Assembly: GCA_038106185.1 (NCBI GenBank)
Contig: JAYODE010000017.1
Location: 5,282 to 69,281, forward strand
Reading direction: 5' to 3'
Source: UBA4582 sp038106185
Lineage (GTDB): Bacteria; Pseudomonadota; Gammaproteobacteria; Pseudomonadales; Azotimanducaceae
Length of the DNA stretch: 64,000 nucleotides
This document shows positions 42,604-51,579 of the stretch, one piece after another (position 1 is the first letter of the stretch; every line of letters begins with the position of its first letter). A program made the position numbers and the translations under genes. The notes beneath the pieces were generated by a model. The model worked only from the letters and a program-made list of their open reading frames with translations. It did no database searches and was not told where the DNA came from.

Positions 42604-43356
42604 TCAGTAGATTTCGACGGTATTTTCAAAGACGAACCCACTTTCGGCCAGAACCAGGCGATGCCGCTCTCCATCAATATCTGCATCGGCGCGCTCATAA
42701 CCGGCATCACCCTGCCAAAGGGCGACTCTGACGCCTTGTGCGTTTTTGACCACTCGAGTCTCATAGACCTTGTGCGGCTGACTCGCAAAATGTGCCATAA
42801 TCTCCTGACCAGAACCATGTAGCGCCAGATGATGAAGGGTGATCCAGGTCGGTGGCGCAAGATCTATTTCACCCGCCTTATGTCGCGCCAGCGCATCGGC
42901 AGGATTAATCCATAAGTGATCCAGTATCTCGCCGCCATCAATTCTTATGGGTTCATCAACAAGGGTTCGGGTCGCGAAGAACCAGGTAGCAAAACGCTTC
43001 GGGGTAGTCGCCGGCGGCGTCCAGTGGGCAAACAGCACAAAGTCGTCGGCAGCCGAGGCCAAACCTGCCTCTTCCATCGTTTCTCGGGCTGCAGCGTTTC
43101 GGGCAGCGACATCGACATTGCCATCTTCAGGATAATCCTCTGGATCTATGCGTCCACCCGGAAAAACCCACATACCACCAAAAGCAATCTTTGAGTTCTT
43201 TCGTAACATCAAGACCTCTACACCCGCGGCGTCGCCGAAGTCTTTGAGAAGCACTACGGTTGCCGCCGGAATTGGCGCAGCTACGTTCTCTTCGCTGACG
43301 GGCTTCAGATCACCGTAAATATCGTTGCGATGGGTCTTGTCTGATGGTTCGTTGAT
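42604..43356 (-). CDS. Nudix hydrolase, NUDT19-like, with no canonical start codon
   Basis: The Nudix box is GGRIDPEDYPEDG...AARETMEEAGL, slightly extended as in the NUDT19/RppH-distant group, and LMLRKNSKIAFGGMWVFPGG is family-typical. The first canonical start (GTG 43254) would remove conserved residues IPAATV of the first strand. The frame is open to 43377 and has AGGAG followed by three ATC codons. I place the start at the ATC seven bases after AGGAG; CTG 43308 is an alternative. It hydrolyses nucleoside diphosphate-X substrates, possibly CoA derivatives (inference). It lies 28 nt after the AhpD-like gene. Confidence 0.75.
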   Translation of the reverse strand: MNEPSDKTHRNDIYGDLKPVSEENVAAPIPAATVVLLKDFGDAAGVEVLMLRKNSKIAFGGMWVFPGGRIDPEDYPEDGNVDVAARNAAARETMEEAGLASAADDFVLFAHWTPPATTPKRFATWFFATRTLVDEPIRIDGGEILDHLWINPADALARHKAGEIDLAPPTWITLHHLALHGSGQEIMAHFASQPHKVYETRVVKNAQGVRVALWQGDAGYERADADIDGERHRLVLAESGFVFENTVEIY

Positions 43357-43384
43357 GATGATGCTCCTGATTCGCCGTCAATAT

Positions 43385-43999
43385 TCATTCTGCTGGTGCC
43401 GCGATGTCACGACCCAACCCGTAAAATTCTCGATTCGGCAGCATTGAAGTGACGCTTGCCATACGATTGCTCAGGCCAAAAAATGCGGTAATGGCGCAGA
43501 TATCCCAAATATCCTCATCATTGAAGCCCAGGGCCTGTAGCTGCTGAAAGTCGTCCTCTGTGACGGCCGCAGCATCCAGGCTGACTTTCATCGCCAGATC
43601 CAACATGGCTTTTTGTCGTGAAGATAAATTGGCTTTACGGTAATTGATGGCCAGCTGATCGGCAATGATGGCATCCTTGGCACGAATTCGCAGAATAGCA
43701 CCGTGGGCAACCACACAGTAGAGGCATTGATTGGCAGCGGAGGTTGCGACAACAATCATCTCACGCTCAGCCTTGCTCAAGCCGCCTTGTTTGTCCATCA
43801 GGGCATCATGATAGGCGAAGAAGGCACGAAACTCGGCAGGACGACGAGCGTAGACCAAAAACACGTTGGGGATGAAACCTGACTTCTCCTGAACCTCGAG
43901 TATTCGAAGTTTGATATCCTCCGGCAGGTCATTGATCTCAGGCAGAGGGAATCGCGAATTCACCCGCTCTTCACCCATTGCCGACTTCGACGCACCCAT
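43385..43999 (-). CDS. AhpD-like/carboxymuconolactone decarboxylase-family peroxidase
   Basis: The protein has 204 residues from the ATG with GGAG eight bases upstream. An all-helical fold carries the redox motif NQCLYCVVAHGAILR (CxxC-x3-H) of the peroxidase-related AhpD family, and a second helical half ending GLSNRMAS. Likely a thiol-dependent peroxidase or disulfide reductase in the cytoplasm. Co-transcribed with the Nudix gene. Confidence 0.88.
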   Translation of the reverse strand: MGASKSAMGEERVNSRFPLPEINDLPEDIKLRILEVQEKSGFIPNVFLVYARRPAEFRAFFAYHDALMDKQGGLSKAEREMIVVATSAANQCLYCVVAHGAILRIRAKDAIIADQLAINYRKANLSSRQKAMLDLAMKVSLDAAAVTEDDFQQLQALGFNDEDIWDICAITAFFGLSNRMASVTSMLPNREFYGLGRDIAAPAE

Positions 44000-44159
44000 A
44001 TCTGTCACTCCATGTCCGTGGCCCGTAGACTAATCGCCTTTCAACATAACAACAAGCAGGACGGAGTAACATCTTGCTGACGCAGGTTGGTGACGCGCTG
44101 GACAGGCTTTGGTGTTAAAAGGTAGAGTCAGTTATACATTAATCACCTGGAGCCTGACC

Positions 44160-45341
44160 ATGGCCTACGCACCTGACAATCGGGCCTTTTATGACGCTGA
44201 CAGCCACATCATGGAGCTTCCCAACTTTCTCAAGGACTATGCCGACCCGGCTATTCGTGATGAGATTCCGCAAGTCAGCTATAGCGCTTCACTCGTTACA
44301 GACGAAGAAGTTGCGGTCATCATGGCCCAAGGCGGACAACACACAGCTGAACACAAGGCCAGCATGGTGGCGCTGGGCGACAAGCTGATCGAGAGCTCCA
44401 AGGAAATTCAAGCTTTGGGCGCTTTTAACGGCGCCGATCGCAGCGTTGCGATGGACCTGTTAGGGTTCAAGAAGCAGCTGGTGTTTGCCACTCACAGCGT
44501 TGCCTTTCCGTTTCACCCCAGTTCAAAGAAGCCGCCCCATCTACGTTACGGTGCAACCCGCGCTCACAATCGCCATATGATTGACTTCTGCCAAGCTGAC
44601 GATCGTTTATTGGGTGTCGGTATTGTTCCGCTGGACAGCCCTGAACACGCCATTGCTGAGTTAAAGTTCGCCATAGATTCTGGCTTGAAGGCCATCTGGG
44701 TTCCTCATCGAGCGCCGATTGATATGTCACCTGGACATGTAGACCTGGAACCTTTCTGGGCACTGTTAGCAGAATCCGGGACTCCGTTTGTCCTGCATGT
44801 TGGCGGCTCACCCCTACAGGCACTGAAGTCCTGGAGCAACAACGGCCGCGGGGCGGTCAAGGACTGGATGGGTGGCGGCGAAAATGTTCGCACCAAAGAT
44901 GCCGCGGTCATGCACCAACCACCAGAGACCTTTATCAGCATGCTATTGCTTGACGGCGTTTTTGATCGCCATCCAAAACTTCGTGGGGCAGCCGTGGAAC
45001 TTGGCGCTGGCTGGGTGCCCGAGCTGGTCAAGCGCCTGGACTGGGTCACAAAAATCTATAGCCGAGTCGATACCTCGGTAAGATTTGACCGCCCGCCCAG
45101 CCAACAACTCAGCGAGCAAATGGGATTTACCCCCTTTCCGCACGAAGATGTGGCTAACCTGGTGGAACAATCGAACGCTGATCTCTATCTCTTCTCCAGC
45201 GATTATCCCCACGTCGAGGGTGGCCGGAATCCCATCAAAAAATTTGAGGACTCGCTGGCTGGCGAGACCGAAACTGTGAAGGAGAAGTTTTTCAGCGAAA
45301 ATTTCCTGCGCCTTTGGCCAGAAGCCAGAGTCGGCAGTTAA
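44160..45341 (+). CDS. Amidohydrolase family protein (metal-dependent TIM barrel)
   Basis: The protein has 393 residues from the ATG with GGAG seven bases before. The metal site starts FYDADSHIMELP (DxH), with VLHVGGSP, a conserved FDRHPKLRGAAVELGAGW and the closing FSSDYPHVEGG Asp. It fits the amidohydrolase-2 group of decarboxylases and hydrolases (gamma-resorcylate/ACMSD-like). Substrate unknown. Confidence 0.88.
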   Translation: MAYAPDNRAFYDADSHIMELPNFLKDYADPAIRDEIPQVSYSASLVTDEEVAVIMAQGGQHTAEHKASMVALGDKLIESSKEIQALGAFNGADRSVAMDLLGFKKQLVFATHSVAFPFHPSSKKPPHLRYGATRAHNRHMIDFCQADDRLLGVGIVPLDSPEHAIAELKFAIDSGLKAIWVPHRAPIDMSPGHVDLEPFWALLAESGTPFVLHVGGSPLQALKSWSNNGRGAVKDWMGGGENVRTKDAAVMHQPPETFISMLLLDGVFDRHPKLRGAAVELGAGWVPELVKRLDWVTKIYSRVDTSVRFDRPPSQQLSEQMGFTPFPHEDVANLVEQSNADLYLFSSDYPHVEGGRNPIKKFEDSLAGETETVKEKFFSENFLRLWPEARVGS

Positions 45342-45360
45342 ACGCGCCAATCGCAACCGA

Positions 45361-46995
45361 GTGCGCCTCATGCTGACAAATACGCTTCGTCTGTTTCTGG
45401 GCACCCTGCTGCTGTGCTTGGCCGCCTGCAATCCGACGTCGACACAGAACAACAGCCCCTCGGTTGCCACATCAAGCGCCATATTGATGCCGCCACAGGA
45501 AACCGATGAGGACCTGCACGGCATTGACTGGTTTCAGGGCTCAGTAGCAGAGGCTTTCAGCTTGGCTGCGGGCAGCGGCAAACCCATTTTCCTGTACTGG
45601 GGCGCCGTCTGGTGTCCGCCTTGTCAGGAGATCAAACATACGGTATTCCAGAGTTCGCAATTTATCGCGCAATCAAAATTATTTATTCCGGTCTACTTAG
45701 ATGGTGATACTGACCAAGCTCAAACTTTGGGCGAGAAATTCGGGGTCAAGGGCTATCCGACCATGATTGTCTTTAGCCCGCAGGGAGAGGAGGTGACTCG
45801 CATTCCCGGTGGCATCGATATTTCCCGGTATAACGCGATACTGGCAGCCAGTCTTGACAGCCTACGTTCCACGCGCCTCCTGGTGCAGCTTGCCCTGAAT
45901 ACGCCCACCATGTTAGTAAGCACAGACTATCAACAGCTTGCCTATTATTCCTGGGGTCAGGATTTCGAGGCGCTGCCCGCCGGCACAGATCCCATCCTCT
46001 TCAATCAGCTCGCCAAACGTATCCTGGACCAGGATCCTGAATCCAGTGCACGGCTGTACCTGCAGTACTTGGTGATGTTAGCCAAAGCGCAAACTGATAA
46101 CCCGATTAGAGTCCAGCCTGACCAACTGCTTGATATATTGAATTCGCCCGCGCTGGTCATAGGTACCTGGGATTATCTTGCCTATCAGGCCAAGGAGATC
46201 TCCAGCGTGTTGGACCTAGACGATCTCGCACTGGACAGCCTGAAGGATCGGTGGCAGCAGGTCATGCTGGAGCAGCGCCATCATGCCGCATTGTCGACGG
46301 CCGAGCAGCTGGGCGGCTGGTTTCCTTACCTGACATTTTACTTCGAGGACGCGTCAACCAACGCTGCAGTCCCTGCAGATCAACTGGCTGCCATTCGCCA
46401 GGATGCAGAAACTGCCAACCGAGTGACCCGCAATGCCTATGCGCGACAAAGTGTCGTCAATCAAATCAGCTACTTGCTTGAGACGGCCGGGCTACAGGAT
46501 GAGGCTCGACAGCTGTTGCTGGCGGAACTGGAGAGGTCTGCAGCGCCTTATTATTTTATGAGCAGTCTGGGCGCATTAGCTGAAACACAAGGCCATACTG
46601 AAGAGGCGCTGGCATGGCGACATAAGGCATACCAGGCGAGCGAAGGGCGGGCCACTCGGTTGCAGTGGGGGGTCAGCTATATTGACAGTCTGATTCGACT
46701 GGCACCTCAGCAAACAGAAACCATCAGTCAGACCGCGCTGACCCTACTGGATGAGTTGAGCGGGGATCACATTGAAGATGGCGGCATAGATGACACCTTT
46801 GCCGGCCGGAATTTTCGAGCGCTGCGGCGTCTGCACAAAAACCTGCTCGCCTGGCATGCAACACAGATCGATGGTCCGCTACTGGAAAACCTGAATGCAA
46901 GATTGGGTTACCTGTGTGGCCGCCAGCCAGCTGGCTCGACGTCCGCAGCGAACTGTCAATCTCTGCTTGTAGCGCCGAGCCAAGACAGGTCTTAA
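45361..46995 (+). CDS. Lipoprotein with thioredoxin domain (WCPPC) and helical repeat tail
   Basis: The protein has about 541 residues. The signal ends in a lipobox (LLLCLAACNP). A thioredoxin domain follows with active site GAVWCPPCQEIKH and the cis-Pro loop KGYPTMIVF, then about 370 residues of TPR-like helices (SSARLYLQYLVMLAKAQ, LAETQGHTEEALAWRHKAYQ). Membrane-anchored periplasmic disulfide reductase or exchanger by inference. It is 97 nt upstream of the selenocysteine peroxiredoxin and may reduce it. Start at GTG 45361 or ATG 45370. Confidence 0.82.
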   Translation: MRLMLTNTLRLFLGTLLLCLAACNPTSTQNNSPSVATSSAILMPPQETDEDLHGIDWFQGSVAEAFSLAAGSGKPIFLYWGAVWCPPCQEIKHTVFQSSQFIAQSKLFIPVYLDGDTDQAQTLGEKFGVKGYPTMIVFSPQGEEVTRIPGGIDISRYNAILAASLDSLRSTRLLVQLALNTPTMLVSTDYQQLAYYSWGQDFEALPAGTDPILFNQLAKRILDQDPESSARLYLQYLVMLAKAQTDNPIRVQPDQLLDILNSPALVIGTWDYLAYQAKEISSVLDLDDLALDSLKDRWQQVMLEQRHHAALSTAEQLGGWFPYLTFYFEDASTNAAVPADQLAAIRQDAETANRVTRNAYARQSVVNQISYLLETAGLQDEARQLLLAELERSAAPYYFMSSLGALAETQGHTEEALAWRHKAYQASEGRATRLQWGVSYIDSLIRLAPQQTETISQTALTLLDELSGDHIEDGGIDDTFAGRNFRALRRLHKNLLAWHATQIDGPLLENLNARLGYLCGRQPAGSTSAANCQSLLVAPSQDRS

Positions 46996-47092
46996 TCCCC
47001 TCTTGATCGCGACCCGAAGCTCAGCTACGTTTCTGCAAGCACTCGGTGCAGTCCCGCGAGCCGACCCATTAACATCAACCTGGAGAGACCAC

Positions 47093-47629
47093 ATGCGAAT
47101 TAACCATCTGCTGCTCATTGCCTGGCTGCTCGCAGCCTGCGCCTCAAATGCGGCGGAATTACAGGTCGGCGACTCGGCACCCGACTTTAGCCTGACTGGC
47201 AGTGATGGCCAGATATATTCGCTGGCGGAGTTTCGGGACAAGCAGTTTGTTGTTATTGCCTTTTTCCCTAAGGCCTTTACCGGCGGCTGAACGCTGGAAT
47301 GCAAGGCGCTGCGTGACAGCGACCAAGAGATTCGTCATTTTGACGTCGCCTATTTTATGGCGAGTGTGGATCGACCCGAGGACAACAAGGTCTTTGCCGA
47401 AAAAAATGCTGCAAGCTTTCCAATTTTGTCAGATCCTGACAAACAGCTGAGCCAGGCTTATGGCGTACTCTCAGACAATGGTCTGGCTCGACGCTGGACC
47501 TTCTACATGGATGCACAGGGCATCGTTCGTAAAATCGATAAGGCTGTCAGCCCACGCAGCGCGGGAGCAGATTTGGTTAAAAACCTCGAGATGCTGGGAG
47601 CGCCAAAACGAGACAAGATTGATCAATAA
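47093..47629 (+). CDS. Selenocysteine-containing peroxiredoxin-like lipoprotein
   Basis: The protein has 178 residues, read through a TGA at 47288-47290 (codon 66). Before it lies a lipoprotein-type signal (IAWLLAACAS) and an AhpC/TSA domain start (DSAPDFSLTGSDGQIYSL...VIAFFPKAFTGG). After it the same frame continues TLECKALRDSDQEIRHFDV...FPILSDPDKQLSQAYGVL to a TAA. The TGA occupies exactly the peroxidatic-cysteine position of FPKAFTGGC-type peroxiredoxins, giving a UxxC pair. A SECIS-like hairpin follows. Start chosen by GGAGAG eight bases before the ATG. A pseudogene is unlikely, because no other defect is present and the only change is at the catalytic Cys. Confidence 0.85.
47305..47324 (+). 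promoter_or_regulatory. Bacterial SECIS-like hairpin after the Sec codon
   Basis: CGCTG and CAGCG pair around the loop CGTGA; two more G-C pairs extend the stem across a bulged A. The loop begins 21 bases after the TGA and has a G among its first two bases, both within published rules for bSECIS elements. Confidence 0.7.
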
Positions 47630-47711
47630 ACTGGCTTGGATCAATCGGTGACTTGACCTAGGGGCAGATGGTCGAGTGGAATAGTGACACTCTACAGCCG
47701 AGGCTAGCACC

Positions 47712-49295
47712 GTGACTCAAGCACTGACGCAAGCCCTGTTGGCCGGCCGCGGAATTGACCACAGCTGCGCCAATCCGCAGTGCATTGAAACCCACATTTC
47801 CTGGATCATCTTACTCGGTGACTATGCCTACAAGATCAAAAAGCCCCTGAATCTGGGCTTCTTGGACTATACGAGCCTGAACCTGCGCCAGTTTTATTGC
47901 ACCGAGGAGCTACGACTGAACCGCCGTACGGCGCCGTCTCTGTATCTCTGCGTGGTTGGGATCAGCGGCTCTGCAGCCAGGCCAGTCGTTCAAGCCGTCG
48001 ACCCTGCCCAGCCTGCGCCACAGGCTGTCTTTGAATACGCGGTCAAAATGCGCCGGTTTCCACAATCCCAGCTGCTGGGCAGGCTGGCACTGGAGGATCG
48101 AATCAACGAACCTGTGGTCAACGCACTGGCAAAGGCGCTTGCCAATTTCCATTCCAGCCTGGCAAAAACCATACCGCCAGGTTTTCAGCTTCGAGAACGC
48201 ATCCATGGCCCTGTGCTGGATAACTTTCATCAACTGCGGTCTCTCGCCAGACTGATACCCCAGGAAGCCCTTGAGACACTGCAATTATGGAGCGAAAGAG
48301 AATACCAGCGGATAGAGGACCGCCTGCGACTACGCTATCAACAGGGTCATATTCGTGAGTGCCACGGCGACTTGCATCTCGATAATATCCTGTTCGATGG
48401 CAGCCAATGCACTGTCTTTGATGGCATTGAATTTAATCCCGATCTCTACTGGATCGACACGGCCAGCGATCTCGCCTTTACCTGCATGGATCTGCAGGTT
48501 CGCGCGCAACCGGGCCATGCGCAGCACCTTCTAAACACCTATCTGGCGCACACGGGGGACTACGGAATGCTTGGAGTCTTCAACTATTATTGCGTCTATC
48601 GTGCGCTCGTCAGGGCTAAGGTTGAAGGTATTCGAGCCGACCAGTCTGTGAGCCCAAGCGCTACTGCGCCTGTGGTTCAATGCCAAAAATATATTAGCCA
48701 TGCACAAGCCTATTGTCAGCCCAGGTCACTGGGCCTGGTCCTTATGTGCGGCTATTCTGGGAGTGGCAAAACCACCATTGCCCGGCAATTGGCCAAGCTC
48801 ACCGGCTTTATTCATCTGCGTTCTGACGTTGAGCGCAAACGCTTATATGGGCTGAGTCTGGACGCCGACAGCCACGCTCAATTCATTGATATCTATACTG
48901 AGCAAGCTAGCGAGCAAACGAAGGTACGGCTTCTGGACCTTTGCAAGGAGATCATCGGTGCTGACTATGGCGTCATCATTGACGCCACCTTTCTAAGCGC
49001 AGGCTGGCGTCAGCCGTTTCTGCAGTTGGCGAGTAAACTCTCACTGCCCGTTAAGATCCTCCATTGCCAAGTATCAGCCGAATCAGCTCGCCATCGCCTC
49101 ATGCATCGACAAGCTGATGCCTCTGAAGCAACTTTCAATCAATTTCTGGCCCAGCAGACGGTGTTTGAACCGTTTGCGAATGCCGAAAAAAATGCCCTGG
49201 TAGCGGTCAACTCTGAAGATCAGAGTGAGATAGAATCAGTCCTGGGCAGGCTCGCAAACGGATTTGAGCGCGCCTTCAGCCTAGACGACGGCTGA
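47712..49295 (+). CDS. Two-domain phosphotransferase-like and P-loop kinase-like protein
   Basis: The protein has 527 residues. The N-terminal half resembles aminoglycoside-type phosphotransferases: KIKKPLNLGFLDYT, RECHGDLHLDNILFDG (catalytic Asp/Asn) and FDGIEFN. The C-terminal half is an AAA/zeta-toxin-like kinase with Walker A CGYSGSGKTTIAR and HLRSDVERKRLYGL. This fused architecture is widespread in proteobacteria and is usually annotated only by its domains; the substrate is unknown. The start is GTG. Confidence 0.88.
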   Translation: MTQALTQALLAGRGIDHSCANPQCIETHISWIILLGDYAYKIKKPLNLGFLDYTSLNLRQFYCTEELRLNRRTAPSLYLCVVGISGSAARPVVQAVDPAQPAPQAVFEYAVKMRRFPQSQLLGRLALEDRINEPVVNALAKALANFHSSLAKTIPPGFQLRERIHGPVLDNFHQLRSLARLIPQEALETLQLWSEREYQRIEDRLRLRYQQGHIRECHGDLHLDNILFDGSQCTVFDGIEFNPDLYWIDTASDLAFTCMDLQVRAQPGHAQHLLNTYLAHTGDYGMLGVFNYYCVYRALVRAKVEGIRADQSVSPSATAPVVQCQKYISHAQAYCQPRSLGLVLMCGYSGSGKTTIARQLAKLTGFIHLRSDVERKRLYGLSLDADSHAQFIDIYTEQASEQTKVRLLDLCKEIIGADYGVIIDATFLSAGWRQPFLQLASKLSLPVKILHCQVSAESARHRLMHRQADASEATFNQFLAQQTVFEPFANAEKNALVAVNSEDQSEIESVLGRLANGFERAFSLDDG

Positions 49296-49349
49296 ATCGC
49301 ACCTACGTTCGGTGCCTGATATTCAGCATTTAGTGCTCGAGGGGTCAAC

Positions 49350-50357
49350 ATGACGCAACTTCAAGGTCAAACGATGCAAATCGTCCAATGTGAGAGATGG
49401 GGCAGCCACACCGATCTTGTGATCAAGCAGGTACCAGTACCCGGTCCTCTGGCAGCCAACGAGGTGCGGGTTAATCTTCAGGCAAGAGGCATTTCCTTTA
49501 GCGATCTGGTACGCATTAAGGGTGACTATCAAGACACAGCAGCGTTACCGTTTACGGTGGGTGGCGAAGCTGCCGGCACCATCATCGAGGTCGGCAGCTC
49601 GGTCATAGATCTCCGAGTCGGCGACCGAGTCTTAAGCCCCGGCGGATGTGTCGAGCAAATCAACGTGGCCGCGCAACGGGTATCCCTGTTGCCGCCGAAT
49701 GTCGATCTCGCGGTCGCTGCCGCCTTTCGCAGTAACTATGCAACCGCCTATTACGGATTACAGCTCGCCAACTTACAGCCTGGTGAGACGCTGCTGGTGC
49801 ATGGTGCTGCCGGCGGCGTTGGACTCGCCGCTGTCGACCTGGGCAAACTCTTCGGTGCTCGCGTGATCGGCGCTGCCAGTACAGATGCAAAACGGGGTGT
49901 CGTGACAGCTTTAGGCGCAGATCACGTCATCGACAGCACCACTGACTTTAGAGATGAGGTGAAACATCTCACCGCCGGGCTGGGCGCTGATGTTATTTTT
50001 GATCCAGTGGGGGGCGAGGTATTCGATCAGTCCTTGCGTTGTATCGCGCCCTTCGGCCGAATCCTGGTCGTGGGTTTCACCTCAGGTCGGCCAGCCGTGG
50101 CGAAGACTAATCATCTGCTGGTGAAAGATGCCAGTGTCATCGGCTTTACCATCGGCGGACTACAAAGGCACAGACCGATGCTTGCCGAGAAAAATGCTGC
50201 GACCTTGCTGGGCTGGCTCGCCAGCCGCCGAATCAGGCCTTTTATTTCTCATCAGTTACCGATGGAAGATATCGTCGAGGCTTATCAATTACTGGTTGAC
50301 CGTCAGGTCGCCGGCAAGGTCATCCTGACTTCACATCAGGACAACCCTGCCGACTGA
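49350..50357 (+). CDS. NADPH:quinone oxidoreductase-like MDR protein
   Basis: The protein has 335 residues, a zinc-independent medium-chain dehydrogenase: ARGISFSDLVRIKGDY, PFTVGGEAAGTIIEVG, the coenzyme fingerprint LVHGAAGGVGLAAVDLGKLFGARVIG split by a helix, and GADVIFDPVGG. No zinc-binding Cys/His set. Likely reduces quinones or enones with NADPH in the cytoplasm. ATG codons occur at 49350 and 49374. The gene faces another MDR gene tail to tail, 4 nt apart. Confidence 0.9.
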   Translation: MTQLQGQTMQIVQCERWGSHTDLVIKQVPVPGPLAANEVRVNLQARGISFSDLVRIKGDYQDTAALPFTVGGEAAGTIIEVGSSVIDLRVGDRVLSPGGCVEQINVAAQRVSLLPPNVDLAVAAAFRSNYATAYYGLQLANLQPGETLLVHGAAGGVGLAAVDLGKLFGARVIGAASTDAKRGVVTALGADHVIDSTTDFRDEVKHLTAGLGADVIFDPVGGEVFDQSLRCIAPFGRILVVGFTSGRPAVAKTNHLLVKDASVIGFTIGGLQRHRPMLAEKNAATLLGWLASRRIRPFISHQLPMEDIVEAYQLLVDRQVAGKVILTSHQDNPAD

Positions 50358-50361
50358 GCGG

Positions 50362-51501
50362 TTACTGATTTGGGTTGATCAGGAACTTTTCTCCCGTCGC
50401 CTGCTTACCATAAACCTTGATTGCGTCGAGGCTCAGAGCTTCGCGGAGAGACACTGTCTTTGTGTAGCTGCTGGCGAAAGTTGTCTTGATTTCTGCGGCC
50501 ACTTTCTGGCGCAGTCTTTCCGCAGCCTCGGCTCCTATCTTCGCCAGAAATGGCGTCAGAAGCCAACCTCCAAGCGCCCAGGACATGCCGAAATTACGGC
50601 TCAAGGTTGTGGTAGATCGTTCCAAGCCACCATAGATATAAACCTGTTTAAAGACGGTAGATCCGTAACGGCTGAATTCCTTGGCTGTCTTGTTGGCTGC
50701 AACTTCCATACAGGTCAGAATCTGGCTCGCAAGGTTACCACCGCCCGTCGCATCAAAAGCGATCGTCGCGCCGGTGGCTACCAGCGCATCAGTCAAGTCA
50801 TCCACAAACGTGGGCAAACTCGAGTTACACACATGCTCCGCACCTATTGCCTTGAGAATATCGACTTGAGACTGGTTACGAACGATATTGACGAGCTTGA
50901 CGCCTTCATTGATACAGATTTTTTGCAGCATCTGGCCCAAATTAGAAGCCGCCGCCGTGTGCACTAATGCCGTGTGTCCCTCTAATCGCATCGTCTCTAC
51001 CATACCTAATGCAGTCAGCGGATTGACAAAACATGAGGCGCCCTCGGCCGGGGTGGTACCTTCTGGCAGCGCCAGGCACTGGTTCACATGAAGAGTGCGA
51101 TACTGTGAGTACATGGCGCCACCTAGAACGCCAACGGTCTTACCAAGCAGGGCCTGTGCAGCGGCTGATGATCCCGCTTGAACAACCACGCCGCCGCCTT
51201 CATTGCCCACCGGCATCGACTCATCGATTCTGCCCCCCATGGCACGTAACGTGGCCTCTGGCACCTTCGCGGTAATCACCGGACGATCCGCAGTACCGCC
51301 AGCAACCGCTGTTGACATGTCCGCACCACCAAAAAGCAATCCCAGGTCAGAGGGGTTTATGGGCGAGGCTTCCACTCGAACGAGTACTTCGTTCTCACCA
51401 GGTGCCTTGACGGGTACAGACTCGAGAGAGAGTTGGAGTTCTCCCGCTTTAGTCACCATGGAACGTAATTGCAGCGCAGTATCGGGTATTGAGGTCGTCA
51501 T
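50362..51501 (-). CDS. Zinc-type MDR oxidoreductase-like protein
   Basis: The protein has 379 residues from the ATG with GGAG upstream. MDR pattern: VRVEASPINPSDLGLLFGGAD, PVGNEGGGVVVQAG, LVHTAAASNLGQMLQKIC, IAFDATGGG. It carries an enlarged substrate loop and lacks catalytic-zinc Cys in the standard place, so the classical alcohol dehydrogenase reaction is unlikely. Similar proteins are annotated as zinc-binding dehydrogenases of unknown substrate. Confidence 0.88.
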   Translation of the reverse strand: MTTSIPDTALQLRSMVTKAGELQLSLESVPVKAPGENEVLVRVEASPINPSDLGLLFGGADMSTAVAGGTADRPVITAKVPEATLRAMGGRIDESMPVGNEGGGVVVQAGSSAAAQALLGKTVGVLGGAMYSQYRTLHVNQCLALPEGTTPAEGASCFVNPLTALGMVETMRLEGHTALVHTAAASNLGQMLQKICINEGVKLVNIVRNQSQVDILKAIGAEHVCNSSLPTFVDDLTDALVATGATIAFDATGGGNLASQILTCMEVAANKTAKEFSRYGSTVFKQVYIYGGLERSTTTLSRNFGMSWALGGWLLTPFLAKIGAEAAERLRQKVAAEIKTTFASSYTKTVSLREALSLDAIKVYGKQATGEKFLINPNQ

Positions 51502-51579
51502 TGGATCAATCTCCAGTGGTTTCAGTAGAATTCCGCAGGCAAAATACACTGCCTAGGCATCATTTGATAGGCACATGAC

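Noticed and set aside
47003..47290. Peroxiredoxin as a pseudogene broken by a stop
   Set aside because: The frame is intact on both sides, the stop falls exactly on the catalytic Cys position, and a SECIS-like hairpin follows.
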